Assembly (NCBI RefSeq): GCF_019303475.1
Contig: NZ_JABLSI010000013.1
Coordinates: 1 to 64,000, forward strand
DNA length: 64,000 nucleotides
From: Streptomyces sp. JJ38
GTDB taxonomy: Bacteria > Actinomycetota > Actinomycetes > Streptomycetales > Streptomycetaceae
Direction: 5' to 3'
Shown here: positions 18,581-28,403 of the stretch, piece after piece
How positions within the stretch are numbered: the stretch's first letter is position 1
How the letters are laid out: every line of letters begins with the position of its first letter
Position numbers and translations under genes: made by a program
The notes under the pieces: generated by a model
What the model was told of the DNA's origin: nothing
The model's input: the letters and a program-made list of their open reading frames with translations, nothing else
Databases searched by the model: none

Positions 18581-19573
18581 TCAGTCGCCCTCGCGGCGCT
18601 CCCGGGTGGCCAGGAGCCGGCGCAGGGAGTCCAGCCGGGCCGGCTCCGCGTGCCCCCCGGCCACCCACGCGTCCAGCGCGCAGTCCGGCTCGTCGTGGCT
18701 GCACGCCCGTGGGCACTCCACCGTGCCCGGCTCCAGATCGGGGAAGGCGTGGATCACGCGGGCCGGGTCCACGTGGTTCAGTCCGAAGGACCGCACGCCC
18801 GGGGTGTCGATGACCCACCCCTCGTCGTCCGGCAGCGGCAGCGCCAGCGCCGAGGTCGTCGTGTGGCGGCCTCGCCCGGTGACGGCGTTGACGACGCCCG
18901 TCGCCCGGCTGCGCTCCGGCACCAGGGCGTTGACCAGCGTCGTCTTGCCGACGCCCGAGTGCCCGACGAAGGCCGTGACCCGCCCTTCCAGCAGCTCCCG
19001 GACCAGGGTCGCCGGTTCGTCGTGCCGGGTCGCCACCGCCCGCACCCCCAGCGGGGCGTACGCCGACAGCAGCTCCTCGGCGGGGGCCAGGTCCGCCTTG
19101 GTGAGGACGAGCAGTGGTTCGAGCCCCGCGTCGTAGGCGGCGACGAGGCAACGGTCGATCAGCCGCGGCCGCGGCTCGGGGTCGGCGAGCGCGGTGACGA
19201 TGGCCAGCTGGTCGGCGTTGGCGACGACGATGCGCTCGTACGGGTCGTCGTCGTCGGCCGTGCGGCGCAGGACCGACGAGCGCTCCTCCACGCGCACGAT
19301 CCGCGCGAGCGTGTCCTTCTCACCCGACAGATCCCCCACGACGGCGACCCGGTCGCCCACCACCACGCCTTTGCGGCCCAGTTCGCGGGCCTTCATCGCG
19401 GTGACGGTCCGGCCGTCGACCAGCGTCGTGACGCGCCCGCGGTCCACGGTCAGGACGAAGCCCTCGGTCGCGTCCTCGTGTTTGGGCCGGATGCGGGTGC
19501 GCGGACGGCTGCCCCGGCGCCCGGGGCGGACCCGGATGTCGTCCTCGTCGGTGTGCTTGCCGTAGCGGCGCAT
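18581..19573 (-). CDS. rsgA: ribosome biogenesis GTPase RsgA
   Basis: This 330-residue protein has an OB-like N-terminal region and a circularly permuted GTPase domain: 'LTKADLAPAEE' (G4) comes before the P-loop 'GHSGVGKTTLVNAL' (G1), with 'DTPGVRSFGL' (G3) after it. The C-terminal zinc site is 'CPRACSHDEPDC'. RsgA matures the 30S subunit. It begins 13 nt after the aroA stop, on the same strand, so the two are probably co-transcribed. Confidence 0.95.
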   Translation of the reverse strand: MRRYGKHTDEDDIRVRPGRRGSRPRTRIRPKHEDATEGFVLTVDRGRVTTLVDGRTVTAMKARELGRKGVVVGDRVAVVGDLSGEKDTLARIVRVEERSSVLRRTADDDDPYERIVVANADQLAIVTALADPEPRPRLIDRCLVAAYDAGLEPLLVLTKADLAPAEELLSAYAPLGVRAVATRHDEPATLVRELLEGRVTAFVGHSGVGKTTLVNALVPERSRATGVVNAVTGRGRHTTTSALALPLPDDEGWVIDTPGVRSFGLNHVDPARVIHAFPDLEPGTVECPRACSHDEPDCALDAWVAGGHAEPARLDSLRRLLATRERREGD

Positions 19574-19586
19574 GCCCGCGCCGTCC

Positions 19587-20900
19587 CTACGCGGCCGCGC
19601 CGAGCATGGCCTGCCACAGCTCCGGGAACTCCGGCAGCGTCTTCGCGGTCGTCGCCACGTTCTCCACCTCCACGCCGGGCACCAGCAGGCCGAGCAGCGC
19701 TCCCGCCGTCGCCAGCCGGTGGTCGTCGTAGGTGTGGAAGACCCCGCCGTGCAGCGGCCGCGGCCGGATGCGCAGGCCGTCGGCCGTCTCGGTCACGGCG
19801 CCGCCGAGGCCGTTGATCTCCTTGGTGAGCGCCGCCAGCCGGTCCGTCTCGTGCAGCCGCAGATGGGCGACGCCGCGCAGTACCGACTCGGAGTCCGCGA
19901 GCGCCGCGACCGCCGCGATGCCGGGGGTGAGCTCGCCGACGTCCGACAGGTCGACGTCGATGCCGTGGACGGCGCCGGTACCGGTGAAGGTCAGCCCGCG
20001 CTCGTCCAGCTCGCACCGGCCACCCATCGCGGTGAAGATCTCCCGGAGGGCGTCACCCGGCTGGGTGGTGTGCCGCGGCCAGTCCGGAATGGTGACGCGG
20101 CCGCCGGTCACCAGGGCGGCGGCCAGGAACGGCTGGGCGTTGGAGAGGTCCGGCTCCACCGTCAGGTCCCGCCCGAGCAGCGCGCCCGGCGTCACCCGCC
20201 ACACGTTCGCCTCGCCGCCCGACTCGGGGGTGTCCACCTGGGCGCCGACGGCCCGCAGCATCTCGACCGTCATCCGGATGTGGGGCAGCGAGGGCAGCGT
20301 CGGCCCGGTGTGCCGCACCTCGACGCCCTGGTTGAACCGCGGGGCCGACAGCAGCAGGGCGCTCACGAACTGGCTGGAGGACGAGGCGTCGACCCCCACC
20401 GGGCCGCCGGCCAGCGAGCCCGCCCCGTGCACGGTGAGCGGCAGGGCGCCCCGGCCCTCGTCGTCGATGCGGGCGCCGAGGGCGCGCAGGGCGTCGATCA
20501 CGCCGTGCAGCGGACGCTCGTACGAGCGCGGGTCGCCGTCGAAGTGGACGGGCCCGTCCGCCAGGGCCGCCACGGGGGGCAGGAAGCGCATGACGGTGCC
20601 CGCGTTGCCCACGTCCACCCGGGCCGGGCCGTGCAGGCCCGCCGGGATGACGCGCCACGCCTCACCCGTGCCGTCGGGGCCGACGCCCTCCTCGATGCCC
20701 ACGCCCATCGTGCGCAGCGCCTCGGCCATCAGCACCGTGTCCCGGGAGCGCAGGGGGCGCCGGATCCAGCCGGGCTCGGAGGCCAGGGCGGCCAGCACCA
20801 GCGCGCGGTTGGTCACCGACTTGGAACCGGGCACGGTGACGGTCGCGTCGACGGGGCCGGCCGCGCGGGGGGCGGGCCAGTGGGCTGCGGTGGCGGTCAT
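19587..20900 (-). CDS. aroA: 5-enolpyruvylshikimate-3-phosphate synthase
   Basis: This 437-residue enzyme of the shikimate pathway joins phosphoenolpyruvate and shikimate 3-phosphate. Seen are '[16 protein letters not shown]' near residue 25, '[11 protein letters not shown]' (phosphoenolpyruvate site), 'RSYERPLHG' and the C-terminal '[14 protein letters not shown]'. Its length is normal. ATG 20900 precedes '[10 protein letters not shown]'; the longer frame to 21344 runs antisense to the M50 gene and is not real. Confidence 0.96.
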   Translation of the reverse strand: MTATAAHWPAPRAAGPVDATVTVPGSKSVTNRALVLAALASEPGWIRRPLRSRDTVLMAEALRTMGVGIEEGVGPDGTGEAWRVIPAGLHGPARVDVGNAGTVMRFLPPVAALADGPVHFDGDPRSYERPLHGVIDALRALGARIDDEGRGALPLTVHGAGSLAGGPVGVDASSSSQFVSALLLSAPRFNQGVEVRHTGPTLPSLPHIRMTVEMLRAVGAQVDTPESGGEANVWRVTPGALLGRDLTVEPDLSNAQPFLAAALVTGGRVTIPDWPRHTTQPGDALREIFTAMGGRCELDERGLTFTGTGAVHGIDVDLSDVGELTPGIAAVAALADSESVLRGVAHLRLHETDRLAALTKEINGLGGAVTETADGLRIRPRPLHGGVFHTYDDHRLATAGALLGLLVPGVEVENVATTAKTLPEFPELWQAMLGAAA

Positions 20901-20941
20901 GACCTTCACTTTAGGCCGTGGGCGGCGCGGGGGACGAACGC

Positions 20942-21712
20942 CTACCCGCCCAGCAGCCAGGTGCCGCCGCCCACGAGTGAGCAGAGTGCGACCGCGTGGA
21001 AGAACAGCAGCCAGCCCACGGCGGGGACGTTGGTCAGCCGGTGGAGCTGGTCGGCGTCGCTGTCGGGCATGCCGGACGACCCCTCGGGGGCGCCCTGGGG
21101 CCACCCGTACGCGGCCTGCGGCACCCTGCGGGCCCGGCGCCGCTCGCGCTGGAGCTCGAACACCGGGCGCACACCGCCCAGCAACAGGAACCACACCGCC
21201 GCGTAGGCGAAGAGGGCCTGCACCTCGGCGGACGTCAGCCAGGACACCAGCACGAACAGCGAGCCCGCGGACACCACCGTCAGCACGCCGTAGGCGTTGC
21301 GCACCATCACGAGCAGGGCCAAAAGGAGCGCCGTGGCCCCCCACAACAGCGCGGTGATGCGCCCGGAGGCCAGCAGCGCCGCCCCGCCCAGGCCCAGGAG
21401 CGGCGGGGCGGTGTAGCCGGCCGCCGCGGTGAGCACCATGCCGATCCCGGTCGGCTTGCCGCGGGAGACCGTGAGTCCGGAGGTGTCCGAGTGCAGCCTG
21501 ATGCCTTGGAGTTGACGCCCCGTCAACAGTGCCATCAGAGCGTGGCCACCCTCATGGGCGATCGTCACGGCGTTCCGCGCGAACCGCCACGGGGCCCGTA
21601 TGCCCACCACCGCCAGCGCGAGCAGGCCGGTGGCGACGACGAGCCACAGCGCCGGCGCCGACTGGACGCCGGTCACCCGGCCCCACACGTCGGCGAAGTC
21701 GTCGATCCCCAT
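20942..21712 (-). CDS. M50-family membrane metallopeptidase-like protein
   Basis: This 256-residue protein has about six membrane segments. '[15 protein letters not shown]' at about residues 50-64 gives the HExxH zinc motif inside a membrane helix, as in site-2 proteases. The usual second motif (LDG or NxxPxxxxDG) is not obvious, so the activity is unproven. The gene is 41 nt upstream of aroA on the same strand. Confidence 0.8.
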   Translation of the reverse strand: MGIDDFADVWGRVTGVQSAPALWLVVATGLLALAVVGIRAPWRFARNAVTIAHEGGHALMALLTGRQLQGIRLHSDTSGLTVSRGKPTGIGMVLTAAAGYTAPPLLGLGGAALLASGRITALLWGATALLLALLVMVRNAYGVLTVVSAGSLFVLVSWLTSAEVQALFAYAAVWFLLLGGVRPVFELQRERRRARRVPQAAYGWPQGAPEGSSGMPDSDADQLHRLTNVPAVGWLLFFHAVALCSLVGGGTWLLGG

Positions 21713-21957
21713 GTGCTCCTCTTCCCGTTCGGCTCGTCGTCCACCCTGCCACGCCGTCCTCCGCGGGCCGGCTGGGCGGCCGTCCTCGGCCGACCGGCCC
21801 GGTGGGGCCCGCTTCCGCGCGGCCCGCGCCGCCCGGGGAGACCTCCACTCCCTCCGACGCCTCCGGGCGCCCGAATCGTTGCGGTAGATAGCCCGGTCCC
21901 ACGCGGCCGGGCGTCTACGTCGACGGGCCGGGACAGGCCGGAACAGGAAGGTGCGAG

Positions 21958-24051
21958 GTGCACATCGCGTTCCTCCTCTACAACGCGTACGGAATCGGCG
22001 GCACGATCCGCTCCACGGTGAACCTCAGCGGCGCCCTCGCCGCGGCGGGGCACACCGTCGAGATCGTCTCCGTCCACCGGACCAGGGACGACCTGCGGCT
22101 GGAGCTGCGCCCCGGGGTGCGTACCCGGGCGCTCGTCGAGTGCCGCCGAGACGCCCCCGGCTACGACGGCGGGCACCCGCGCACCGCGGAGCCGACCGGC
22201 ATGTGGGAGGACAGCGGCGTCAGCAACGGTCCGCTCGCCCCCACCCGGCTGACCGACGAACGGGTCGCGGAGTACCTGCGCCGGACGGAGGCGGACGTCG
22301 TCATCGGCACCAGACCCGTCATCAACGGCTACCTGGAGCGCTACGGCCGCTCGCGCTACCTGCGCGTCGGGCAGGAGCACCTGACCCACGACTTCCACAA
22401 CCCGCGGCTCCGCGAGGATCAGAAGGCCGCCTTCGCGGGCCTCGACGCCCTCGTCACCGTCTCCGAGGCCGACGCCGTCCGCTACCGCGAGATGCTGCCC
22501 GGAGCCGACACCCGCGTCCTGTGCATCCCCAACGCCGTGCCCGCCGTGCCCGTGAGCCCCTCCGAGGGCGACTCGAAGACGATCGTCGCCGCCGGACGGC
22601 TCATCCCGGTCAAGCGCTACGACCGGCTCGTGCGCGCCTTCGCCAAGGTGGCCGCCGAACGCCCCGACTGGACCCTGCGGCTGTACGGCCGTGGGCCGCG
22701 CGCCGCATCCCTGCGGAGCCTCATCGACGAGCTCGGCCTGTACAACCGGGTCCGCCTGATGGGGGCCGTCACGCCGATCGAGACCGAGTGGGCCAAAGGA
22801 GCCGTTGCGGCCGTCTCCTCCGACGGCGAGTCCTTCGGCATGACCATCGTCGAGGCCATGCACTGCGGTGTCCCGGTGGTCTCCACGGACTGCCCGCTCG
22901 GCCCCGGGGAGATCATCACCCACGGGCGCGACGGGCTGCTGGTGCCGCTGGACGGCGGCGAGGACGCGTTCGCCGAGGCCCTGCTCCAGCTCATCGACGA
23001 CGACGAGAGACGGCGGGCCATGGGCCGCGCCGCCCGCGAGACCGCCCGCGCCTACGACCCCGAGCGGATCGCGGCCCGCTACATCAGACTGATGGAGGAA
23101 CTGGGCGCGGCCCGTCGCCGCGGCCCCGCCCGCCGGCTGCGCGGCGCCCTCGCCGGCTACCGCGCGTGGCGCGGTAGCCGGCGAGGGCCCGTCGACTCCG
23201 CCGACTCCGGCGCGCCCGCGCCCCGGGCCCGGGCCGCCGCCACCGCGGACGGGAGCGTCGCCGTCCGCCTCGCCACCGCGGACCTGCCCGACGCGCCGCT
23301 CGAGCTGGTGCTGCGGCTGCGCAAGGACCCCGGGGAGCGGCAGGTCGTCCTCCCGCTGCCGGCTGGGCGGGACGCAACGGACGGCTGGATCGAGGTCGTC
23401 CTCCGGCGGAGCGAGCACCGGCTTCCCGAGGGCCGCTGGGACCTCTACACGGCACCGCGGGGCACGGCCCGGCGCCGCCGGGTGCGGGCGGAGCTGGTGG
23501 AGCAGGCCGCGCTGGTCACCCTGGAGCCCAGGGTGGACGAGAACGGCGTCTCCGCCTGGGTGCCCTACACCACCTCCGAGGGCAACCTCAGCGTGCGCAC
23601 CTGGCTGCGCCCGGCCCACGCCGAGGTGGAGCATGTCGAGGTGGGGGAGGAGGCGGTCGTCGTCACCGTCGTCGTGCACGGAGCCGTCCCGGGCCCGGAC
23701 GCTGTGGTGCTGGCCGCCTCCCGTGAGGACGCCGACCGGGACTTCACCGCCGCGGTCCGCCCGCTGGCCGGCTCCCGGTTCACCGTCTCGCTGCCGTACG
23801 CCGGGGCGCTGGCCCGGCGCAGCGCCGAACACGACCTGTGGGACCTGCGCCTGCTGCCCGCCCCCGGGGCGGAGCCGGTGCCGATCGGGCGCATCGGAGG
23901 CGACTCGGCCGACCGCCGGAAGACCGACGTCTACCCCGCCGTCGAACTGCCGCACCCCGGACGCGGGACGACGCGGATTCGGCCGTACGTCACCTTCCGC
24001 AACGAACTGGCCCTCAGCGCCCGCGACATCGAGCCGCCCGGCGACGCCTGA
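21958..24051 (+). CDS. GT4-family glycosyltransferase with extra C-terminal domain
   Basis: This 697-residue protein starts at GTG 21958 behind AGGAAGG. Residues 1-395 are a GT-B fold glycosyltransferase of family 4: 'AYGIGGTIRSTVNL' at the N-terminus and the E-x7-E motif 'DGESFGMTIVEAM' at about 290. Residues 420-697 form a separate beta-rich domain without recognised motifs, similar in position to the accessory domain of actinobacterial wall or teichoic-acid-type transferases. A perfect 20-bp inverted repeat in the DNA marks the linker. The acceptor is unknown. Confidence 0.85.
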   Translation: MHIAFLLYNAYGIGGTIRSTVNLSGALAAAGHTVEIVSVHRTRDDLRLELRPGVRTRALVECRRDAPGYDGGHPRTAEPTGMWEDSGVSNGPLAPTRLTDERVAEYLRRTEADVVIGTRPVINGYLERYGRSRYLRVGQEHLTHDFHNPRLREDQKAAFAGLDALVTVSEADAVRYREMLPGADTRVLCIPNAVPAVPVSPSEGDSKTIVAAGRLIPVKRYDRLVRAFAKVAAERPDWTLRLYGRGPRAASLRSLIDELGLYNRVRLMGAVTPIETEWAKGAVAAVSSDGESFGMTIVEAMHCGVPVVSTDCPLGPGEIITHGRDGLLVPLDGGEDAFAEALLQLIDDDERRRAMGRAARETARAYDPERIAARYIRLMEELGAARRRGPARRLRGALAGYRAWRGSRRGPVDSADSGAPAPRARAAATADGSVAVRLATADLPDAPLELVLRLRKDPGERQVVLPLPAGRDATDGWIEVVLRRSEHRLPEGRWDLYTAPRGTARRRRVRAELVEQAALVTLEPRVDENGVSAWVPYTTSEGNLSVRTWLRPAHAEVEHVEVGEEAVVVTVVVHGAVPGPDAVVLAASREDADRDFTAAVRPLAGSRFTVSLPYAGALARRSAEHDLWDLRLLPAPGAEPVPIGRIGGDSADRRKTDVYPAVELPHPGRGTTRIRPYVTFRNELALSARDIEPPGDA
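23146..23188. repeat. perfect 20-bp inverted repeat inside the glycosyltransferase gene
   Basis: The arms 23146-23165 and 23169-23188 are exact reverse complements with a 3-nt loop (GTG). The repeat encodes the linker between the transferase and the C-terminal domain in frame, so the reading frame is not broken. Confidence 0.9.
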
Positions 24052-24102
24052 GGGCCCGCCTCCCGCGCCCGGATGTCCGGGCCGCGTGGCAGGCTTGCAC
24101 AC

Positions 24103-24918
24103 ATGTGCGGACGGTACGCGGCGAGCCGGAGCCCCGAGGACCTGGTCGGGCTCTTCGATGTGAGCAAGTGGGAGCCGGCGGAGACGCTGGCCCCGGACTG
24201 GAACGTGGCGCCGACCAAGGACGTGTTCGCGGTGCTCGACCGGCCGGTGAAGGGGTCCGGCGATCCGGACCCCGTGCGGCAGTTGCGGGTGTTGCGCTGG
24301 GGCCTGGTGCCCTCCTGGGCGAAGTCCCCGGAGCTCGGGGCCAAAATGATCAACGCCCGGGCGGAGACGGTGCACGAGAAGGCGGCTTTCCGCCGGGCCT
24401 TCACCTCCCGCCGCTGTCTGCTGCCGGCCGACGGCTACTTCGAGTGGGTGACGGGCAAGGAGGAGCTGGACCTGGAGCAGCGGGGCCGGCGGAAGCGTCC
24501 CCGCAAGCAGCCGTACTTCGTCACGCCCGTCGACGGCTCGGTGATGGCGCTGGCGGGGCTGTACGAGTTCTGGAAGGACGTCACCAGGGCTCCGGACGAC
24601 CCCCGGGCCTGGTGGGTGACGTGCACGGTCATCACCACCGAGGCCGAGACGGCGCCGCTGCCCGGAGGAGGGGAGGGCGGCCCCCGGTCGCTGGCCGACA
24701 TCCACCCGCGCATGCCGGTCGCCCTGCCCGCGGACCGCTGGGACGCCTGGCTCGACCCGGCGCGGGACGACGAGGGCGAGCTGCGGGAGCTGCTGGGCGG
24801 CCTGCCCACCGGGCGGCTGCGCGCCTACCCGGTGAGCACGGAGGTCAGCAACGTGCGCAACAACGCCCCGGAGCTGGTGGAGGAGCTCGACGCCCCCGAG
24901 GTCGGCACGCTGTTCTGA
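24103..24918 (+). CDS. SOS response-associated peptidase (SRAP/HMCES/YedK family)
   Basis: This 271-residue protein starts at ATG 24103, so that Cys2 becomes the N-terminal nucleophile after Met removal, the key feature of the family ('MCGRYAAS'). Other conserved elements are 'NARAETVHEKAAFR', 'GYFEW' and 'HPRMPV'. Family members form a covalent link to abasic sites in single-stranded DNA. An earlier in-frame ATG at 24073 would bury the cysteine and is rejected. Confidence 0.93.
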   Translation: MCGRYAASRSPEDLVGLFDVSKWEPAETLAPDWNVAPTKDVFAVLDRPVKGSGDPDPVRQLRVLRWGLVPSWAKSPELGAKMINARAETVHEKAAFRRAFTSRRCLLPADGYFEWVTGKEELDLEQRGRRKRPRKQPYFVTPVDGSVMALAGLYEFWKDVTRAPDDPRAWWVTCTVITTEAETAPLPGGGEGGPRSLADIHPRMPVALPADRWDAWLDPARDDEGELRELLGGLPTGRLRAYPVSTEVSNVRNNAPELVEELDAPEVGTLF

Positions 24919-24949
24919 GCCGCTCGCGCTGCGGGGTCTAATGGCCCCC

Positions 24950-25588
24950 ATGAGCACCGAGAAGCCGAAGACCGAGGACGTCGAGACCCCGGCCGGACCG
25001 GCCCGCGTCACCTGGCACCGCGCCTCCGGGGCGCACACCGTCCTGGCTCTCGGGCACGGGGCGGGCGGCGGCATCGAGGCGCGCGACCTGGCCGCTCTGG
25101 CCGCGGTACTGCCCGGGCACGGCGTCACGGTCGCGCTGGTCGAGCAGCCCTGGCGGGTCGCGGGCAAGAAGGTGGCGCCCGCCCCGAAGACGCTGGACAC
25201 GGCCTGGCGGGCGCTGTGGCCCCGACTGGCGGCCGAGGGGCTGCCCGTCGTGGCCGGCGGCCGCAGCGCCGGGGCCCGGGTCGCGTGCCGCACCGCCGCG
25301 GAACTGGGCGCCACCGCAGTCGTGGCGCTCTCGTTCCCGCTGCACCCGCCGGGGCGGCCCGAGAAGTCCCGGGCGGAGGAGCTCCTCGGCGCCGGGGTGC
25401 CCGTCCTCGTCGTCCAGGGCGGGCGTGACCCGTTCGGGCGGCCCGGGGAGTTCCCGGCCGGGACGGAGCTCGTCGAGGTGCCGGAGGCCGACCACGGCTT
25501 CGCCGTCCCCCAGCGGGCGGAGCTCTCCCAGGACGCGGCTGTGACGCTGATCACGGATGCCGTGGCCGGGTGGCTGACCCGGGAATGA
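24950..25588 (+). CDS. alpha/beta hydrolase family protein
   Basis: This 212-residue small hydrolase has nucleophile 'GGRSAGAR' (Ser about 104), an acidic residue in 'QGGRDPFG' and His in 'DHGFAVP', the order Ser-Asp-His of the KANL3/Tex30-like or dienelactone-hydrolase-like group. TCTAAT at 24937-24942 lies 7 nt before ATG 24950, which supports a leaderless start there rather than at 24941. The last codons contain the -35 element of the sigR promoter. The substrate is unknown. Confidence 0.85.
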   Translation: MSTEKPKTEDVETPAGPARVTWHRASGAHTVLALGHGAGGGIEARDLAALAAVLPGHGVTVALVEQPWRVAGKKVAPAPKTLDTAWRALWPRLAAEGLPVVAGGRSAGARVACRTAAELGATAVVALSFPLHPPGRPEKSRAEELLGAGVPVLVVQGGRDPFGRPGEFPAGTELVEVPEADHGFAVPQRAELSQDAAVTLITDAVAGWLTRE

Positions 25589-25607
25589 TCCGCCGGGCGC
25601 CGGTGTT
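25582..25607 (+). promoter_or_regulatory. SigR-dependent promoter (sigRp2-type)
   Basis: GGAAT (25582-25586), exactly 18 nt, then GTT (25605-25607) match the established SigR consensus GGAAT-N18-GTT. It lies upstream of the long SigR start and gives positive autoregulation, as known in S. coelicolor. The -35 overlaps the stop codon of the hydrolase gene. Confidence 0.85.
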
Positions 25608-25682
25608 GTGACCGACTGCCGGGCGGGGAGTCCGGCACGGACCGCACGTCGTCACGAGGCACCAGGAGAGGGAGCCGCCCCC

Positions 25683-25847
25683 ATGGGTTCAGTCGCTTGC
25701 CCGCAGCGTCCCCAGGCCGTCGCGATGGACTGGGCCACCCTCGCGCTGGCCGGTGCGGGGAAGATTCAGGCGGCGAATGGTGTGGAACGTCGTCTATTCT
25801 CCGGTTCCAGCGGGCCCGGTAAGGGGTTCGCCGCCGATACGGAGGAG
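25683..25847 (+). other. sigR: in-frame 55-codon N-terminal extension for the long SigR isoform
   Basis: From ATG 25683 the frame runs open into sigR and adds exactly 55 codons to the 227-residue form. In S. coelicolor a SigR isoform with a 55-residue extension is made from the SigR-dependent transcript and is unstable (established knowledge). GGAGAGGGAG lies before this ATG. The extension is hydrophobic and Ala-rich in its middle ('[13 protein letters not shown]'). Confidence 0.8.
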
Positions 25848-26531
25848 GTGGGTCCGGTCACGGGCACCGAGGACGGCACGCAGCATCTGCCGCGGGAGAC
25901 GGACGCCGAGCGCAACGCCCGGTTCGAGCGGGACGCCCTCGGCTTTCTCGACCAGATGTACTCCGCCGCCCTGCGCATGACGCGCAACCCGGCGGACGCG
26001 GAGGATCTGGTGCAGGAGACGTACGCCAAGGCCTACGGCTCGTTCCACCAGTTCCGCGAGGGCACCAACCTCAAGGCGTGGTTGTACCGCATCCTCACGA
26101 ACACGTTCATCAACTCCTACCGCAAGAAGCAGCGGGAGCCGCAGCGCAGCGCGGCGGAGGAGATCGAGGACTGGCAGCTGGCCCGTGCCGAGTCGCACAT
26201 GTCGACGGGGCTGCGTTCGGCCGAGTCGGAGGCGTTGGACCACCTGCCCGACTCGGACGTGAAGGAGGCCCTCCAGGCCGTTCCCGAGGAATTCCGCATC
26301 GCGGTGTACCTCGCGGACGTCGAGGGCTTTGCCTACAAGGAGATCGCCGACATCATGGGTACGCCGATCGGCACCGTGATGTCCCGTCTGCACCGAGGCC
26401 GCCGCCAGCTTCGCGGAATGCTGGAGGACTACGCGCGCGAGCGCGGCCTCGTCCCCGCGGGGGCGGCTGCGGGTGCGGGCGGTTCCGGGGGGTTCGACGA
26501 AGCGCACGACCGGAAAGGCTCGGACTCATGA
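25848..26531 (+). CDS. sigR: ECF sigma factor SigR (thiol-oxidative stress)
   Basis: The 227-residue form starts at GTG 25848 behind GGAGGA. Region 2 ('[25 protein letters not shown]') and region 4 ('[18 protein letters not shown]') are complete, and the length equals that of S. coelicolor SigR. It directs RNA polymerase to thioredoxin and other thiol-homeostasis genes when RsrA is oxidised. The stop overlaps the rsrA start by 4 bp (ATGA), so the two are translationally coupled. A longer isoform can start at 25683. Confidence 0.95.
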   Translation: MGPVTGTEDGTQHLPRETDAERNARFERDALGFLDQMYSAALRMTRNPADAEDLVQETYAKAYGSFHQFREGTNLKAWLYRILTNTFINSYRKKQREPQRSAAEEIEDWQLARAESHMSTGLRSAESEALDHLPDSDVKEALQAVPEEFRIAVYLADVEGFAYKEIADIMGTPIGTVMSRLHRGRRQLRGMLEDYARERGLVPAGAAAGAGGSGGFDEAHDRKGSDS

Positions 26532-26920
26532 GCTGCGGAGATCCGCACGAGACGGACTGCTCAGAGGTCCTGGACCACCTGTACGAGTACCTGGACCAGG
26601 AAATGCCCGACGCTGACCGGGAGAAGCTGGCCGAGCACTTCGACGAGTGCTCGCCCTGCCTGGAGAAGTACGGGCTGGAGCAGGCCGTGAAGAAGCTCGT
26701 CAAGCGATGCTGCGGCCACGACGACGTCCCCACGGACCTGCGGTCGAAGGTGATGGGCCGGATCGACCTCATCCGTTCCGGCGGCGCCGTGCCGGAGCAG
26801 GCCGTCCTGGACACCGCCCGCTACTCCCACGGCGCTTCGGACCCCGGTCCGGCCGCCGAGGAGAGCCTCGGCGAGGGCGTCGACGAGTCCTCGTCCCCGG
26901 TACGCCCCAAGCTGAACTGA
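26528..26920 (+). CDS. rsrA: anti-sigma factor RsrA (zinc, redox-sensing)
   Basis: This 130-residue ZAS-family protein has the zinc and redox residues in place: Cys11, His37, Cys41 and Cys44 ('HFDECSPC'), plus Cys3, Cys61 and Cys62, as in S. coelicolor RsrA. Disulfide formation ejects zinc and frees SigR. It is about 25 residues longer than the S. coelicolor protein as I recall it (105), with an acidic Ser/Glu-rich tail of unknown meaning. Confidence 0.95.
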   Translation: MSCGDPHETDCSEVLDHLYEYLDQEMPDADREKLAEHFDECSPCLEKYGLEQAVKKLVKRCCGHDDVPTDLRSKVMGRIDLIRSGGAVPEQAVLDTARYSHGASDPGPAAEESLGEGVDESSSPVRPKLN

Positions 26921-27293
26921 GCCCCCGCGGGGCACCCGTTCGGCCGGTTCGGGCTCCGGCGTCACCCCCCGCGTACGGGCCTCTCCACGCCGTGTTCGCA
27001 CGGCTCCGTCCGGGCGCTCCCACCGCGGCCCCGAGGCCGCCGTTCACCGGGCACGTACCCGGCCGACCCCCGTCATGTCGCGCCCTGCTGTCGGCTGAAG
27101 CAAGCTGACCCTGTAGCGACCGGAACGCCGCGGAACGGTTCGCCCCTTGCGGTAATGAGCGCGGGCCGGAGCGGGCATGGTTGGATGCGGGGGTAAGTGC
27201 TCCGTAGCGACCCCACACGCCACTGCACGCGGCGCCCTCGACAGGGACACGGCAGACGCCATCATCGACAGGCGGGAATCAGGCGGGATCATC
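26921..27293. other. intergenic region after rsrA
   Basis: A small GCCCC/GGGGC hairpin at 26921-26933 directly follows the rsrA stop and may end the operon. No gene, RNA or clear promoter was recognised in the rest. Confidence 0.4.
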
Positions 27294-28307
27294 GTGAAGA
27301 TCTTCGGCAGGGCACGGCACCGGCCGTCCACCGACTGGCGGCTCGCCACCGACCGCGCCTTCACCCTCATCGGTGACGGCCGGTACGAGGACGCGGGCGA
27401 GCTGTTGACGCGCGCTGCCGACCTGGAGCCCTGGCTCTCCGAGTCCTGGTTCAACCTCGCCCTGCTGCACAAGTTCCGGCACGACTGGGAGCAGGCCCGC
27501 ACCGCCGGTCTGCGCGCGGTCGCGCTGCTGGACCGGGCGACGGGCGCCCCCGACTGGTGGAACGTGGGCATCGCCGCGACCGCCCTGCAGGACTGGCCGC
27601 TGGCCCGCCGTGCCTGGCAGGCCTACGGGCTGAAGGTGCCGACGGACTCGGCCGACGCCGCGGCCCTGGGCGAGCCGACGGGCATGGAGCTGGGCAGCGC
27701 GGCCGTGCGGCTGTCCCCCGAGGGGGAGTCGGAGGTCGTGTGGGGGCGCCGGCTGGACCCGGCCCGGATAACCGTGCAGTCGATCCCGCTGCCCTCCTCC
27801 GGGCGGCGCTGGGGCGAGGTGGTGCTGCACGACGGCGTGCCGAACGGCGAGCGGACGGTGAGCGGGGGCGGACGGCCCACGGCATACCCCGTCTTCGACG
27901 AGATAGAGCTGTGGGCGCCCTCGCCGGTGCCCACCTGGGTGGTGCTGCTCGAGGCGGCCACCGAGGCGGACCGCGAGGCGCTGGAGCAGCTGGCCGCCGA
28001 CGCCGGTTTCGCCGCCGAGGACTGGTCCTCCTCGGTGCGGCTGCTGTGCCGTTCCTGCTCGGAGTCGCGGATGCCGAGCGACGAGGGCGACGGCAGCGCG
28101 CCCCGGCACGACCCGCACGACCACAGCGAGCCGGGCCACCCCGGCCCGCTGGGCCATATGACGCCCGGGGGGCCGGGCCAGATCTGGATGCCGGAGCGCG
28201 AATGCGGTCTGGCCGCGCCCGCCTCCCTCGTCCGCGGCCTCCTGGACGGCTGGGTGGCCGACAGCCCGGACACCCGCGAGTGGCGGGATCTGGAAGAGGT
28301 CTGCTGA
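27294..28307 (+). CDS. tetratricopeptide-like protein of unknown function
   Basis: This 337-residue protein starts at GTG 27294; the frame extends to 27177 but that part looks non-coding. Residues 10-110 hold two or three TPR-like helical pairs ('GDGRYEDAGELLTRAADLEP', 'WFNLALLHKFRHDWEQA'). The C-terminal half is unlike known domains and carries a Cys pair ('LLCRSCSES') and a His/Gly/Pro-rich stretch at about 280-310. It is about 100 bp upstream of def, on the same strand. Confidence 0.75.
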   Translation: MKIFGRARHRPSTDWRLATDRAFTLIGDGRYEDAGELLTRAADLEPWLSESWFNLALLHKFRHDWEQARTAGLRAVALLDRATGAPDWWNVGIAATALQDWPLARRAWQAYGLKVPTDSADAAALGEPTGMELGSAAVRLSPEGESEVVWGRRLDPARITVQSIPLPSSGRRWGEVVLHDGVPNGERTVSGGGRPTAYPVFDEIELWAPSPVPTWVVLLEAATEADREALEQLAADAGFAAEDWSSSVRLLCRSCSESRMPSDEGDGSAPRHDPHDHSEPGHPGPLGHMTPGGPGQIWMPERECGLAAPASLVRGLLDGWVADSPDTREWRDLEEVC

Positions 28308-28403
28308 GCCGTAGCCGGAAATCGCCGCTGGCAGCCGCCACCGTGCCGCCTCCCCGTACCCTGTAGGGCGGAACAGCAGGTTGTCAGGAAGGCGTACGGC
28401 GGC

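Noticed and set aside
21673..25662. Very long open frame (1329 codons) on the minus strand
   Set aside because: It is antisense to the glycosyltransferase, SRAP and hydrolase genes, has low-complexity Arg/Gly/Pro composition and no motifs; it is a GC-rich frame shadow.
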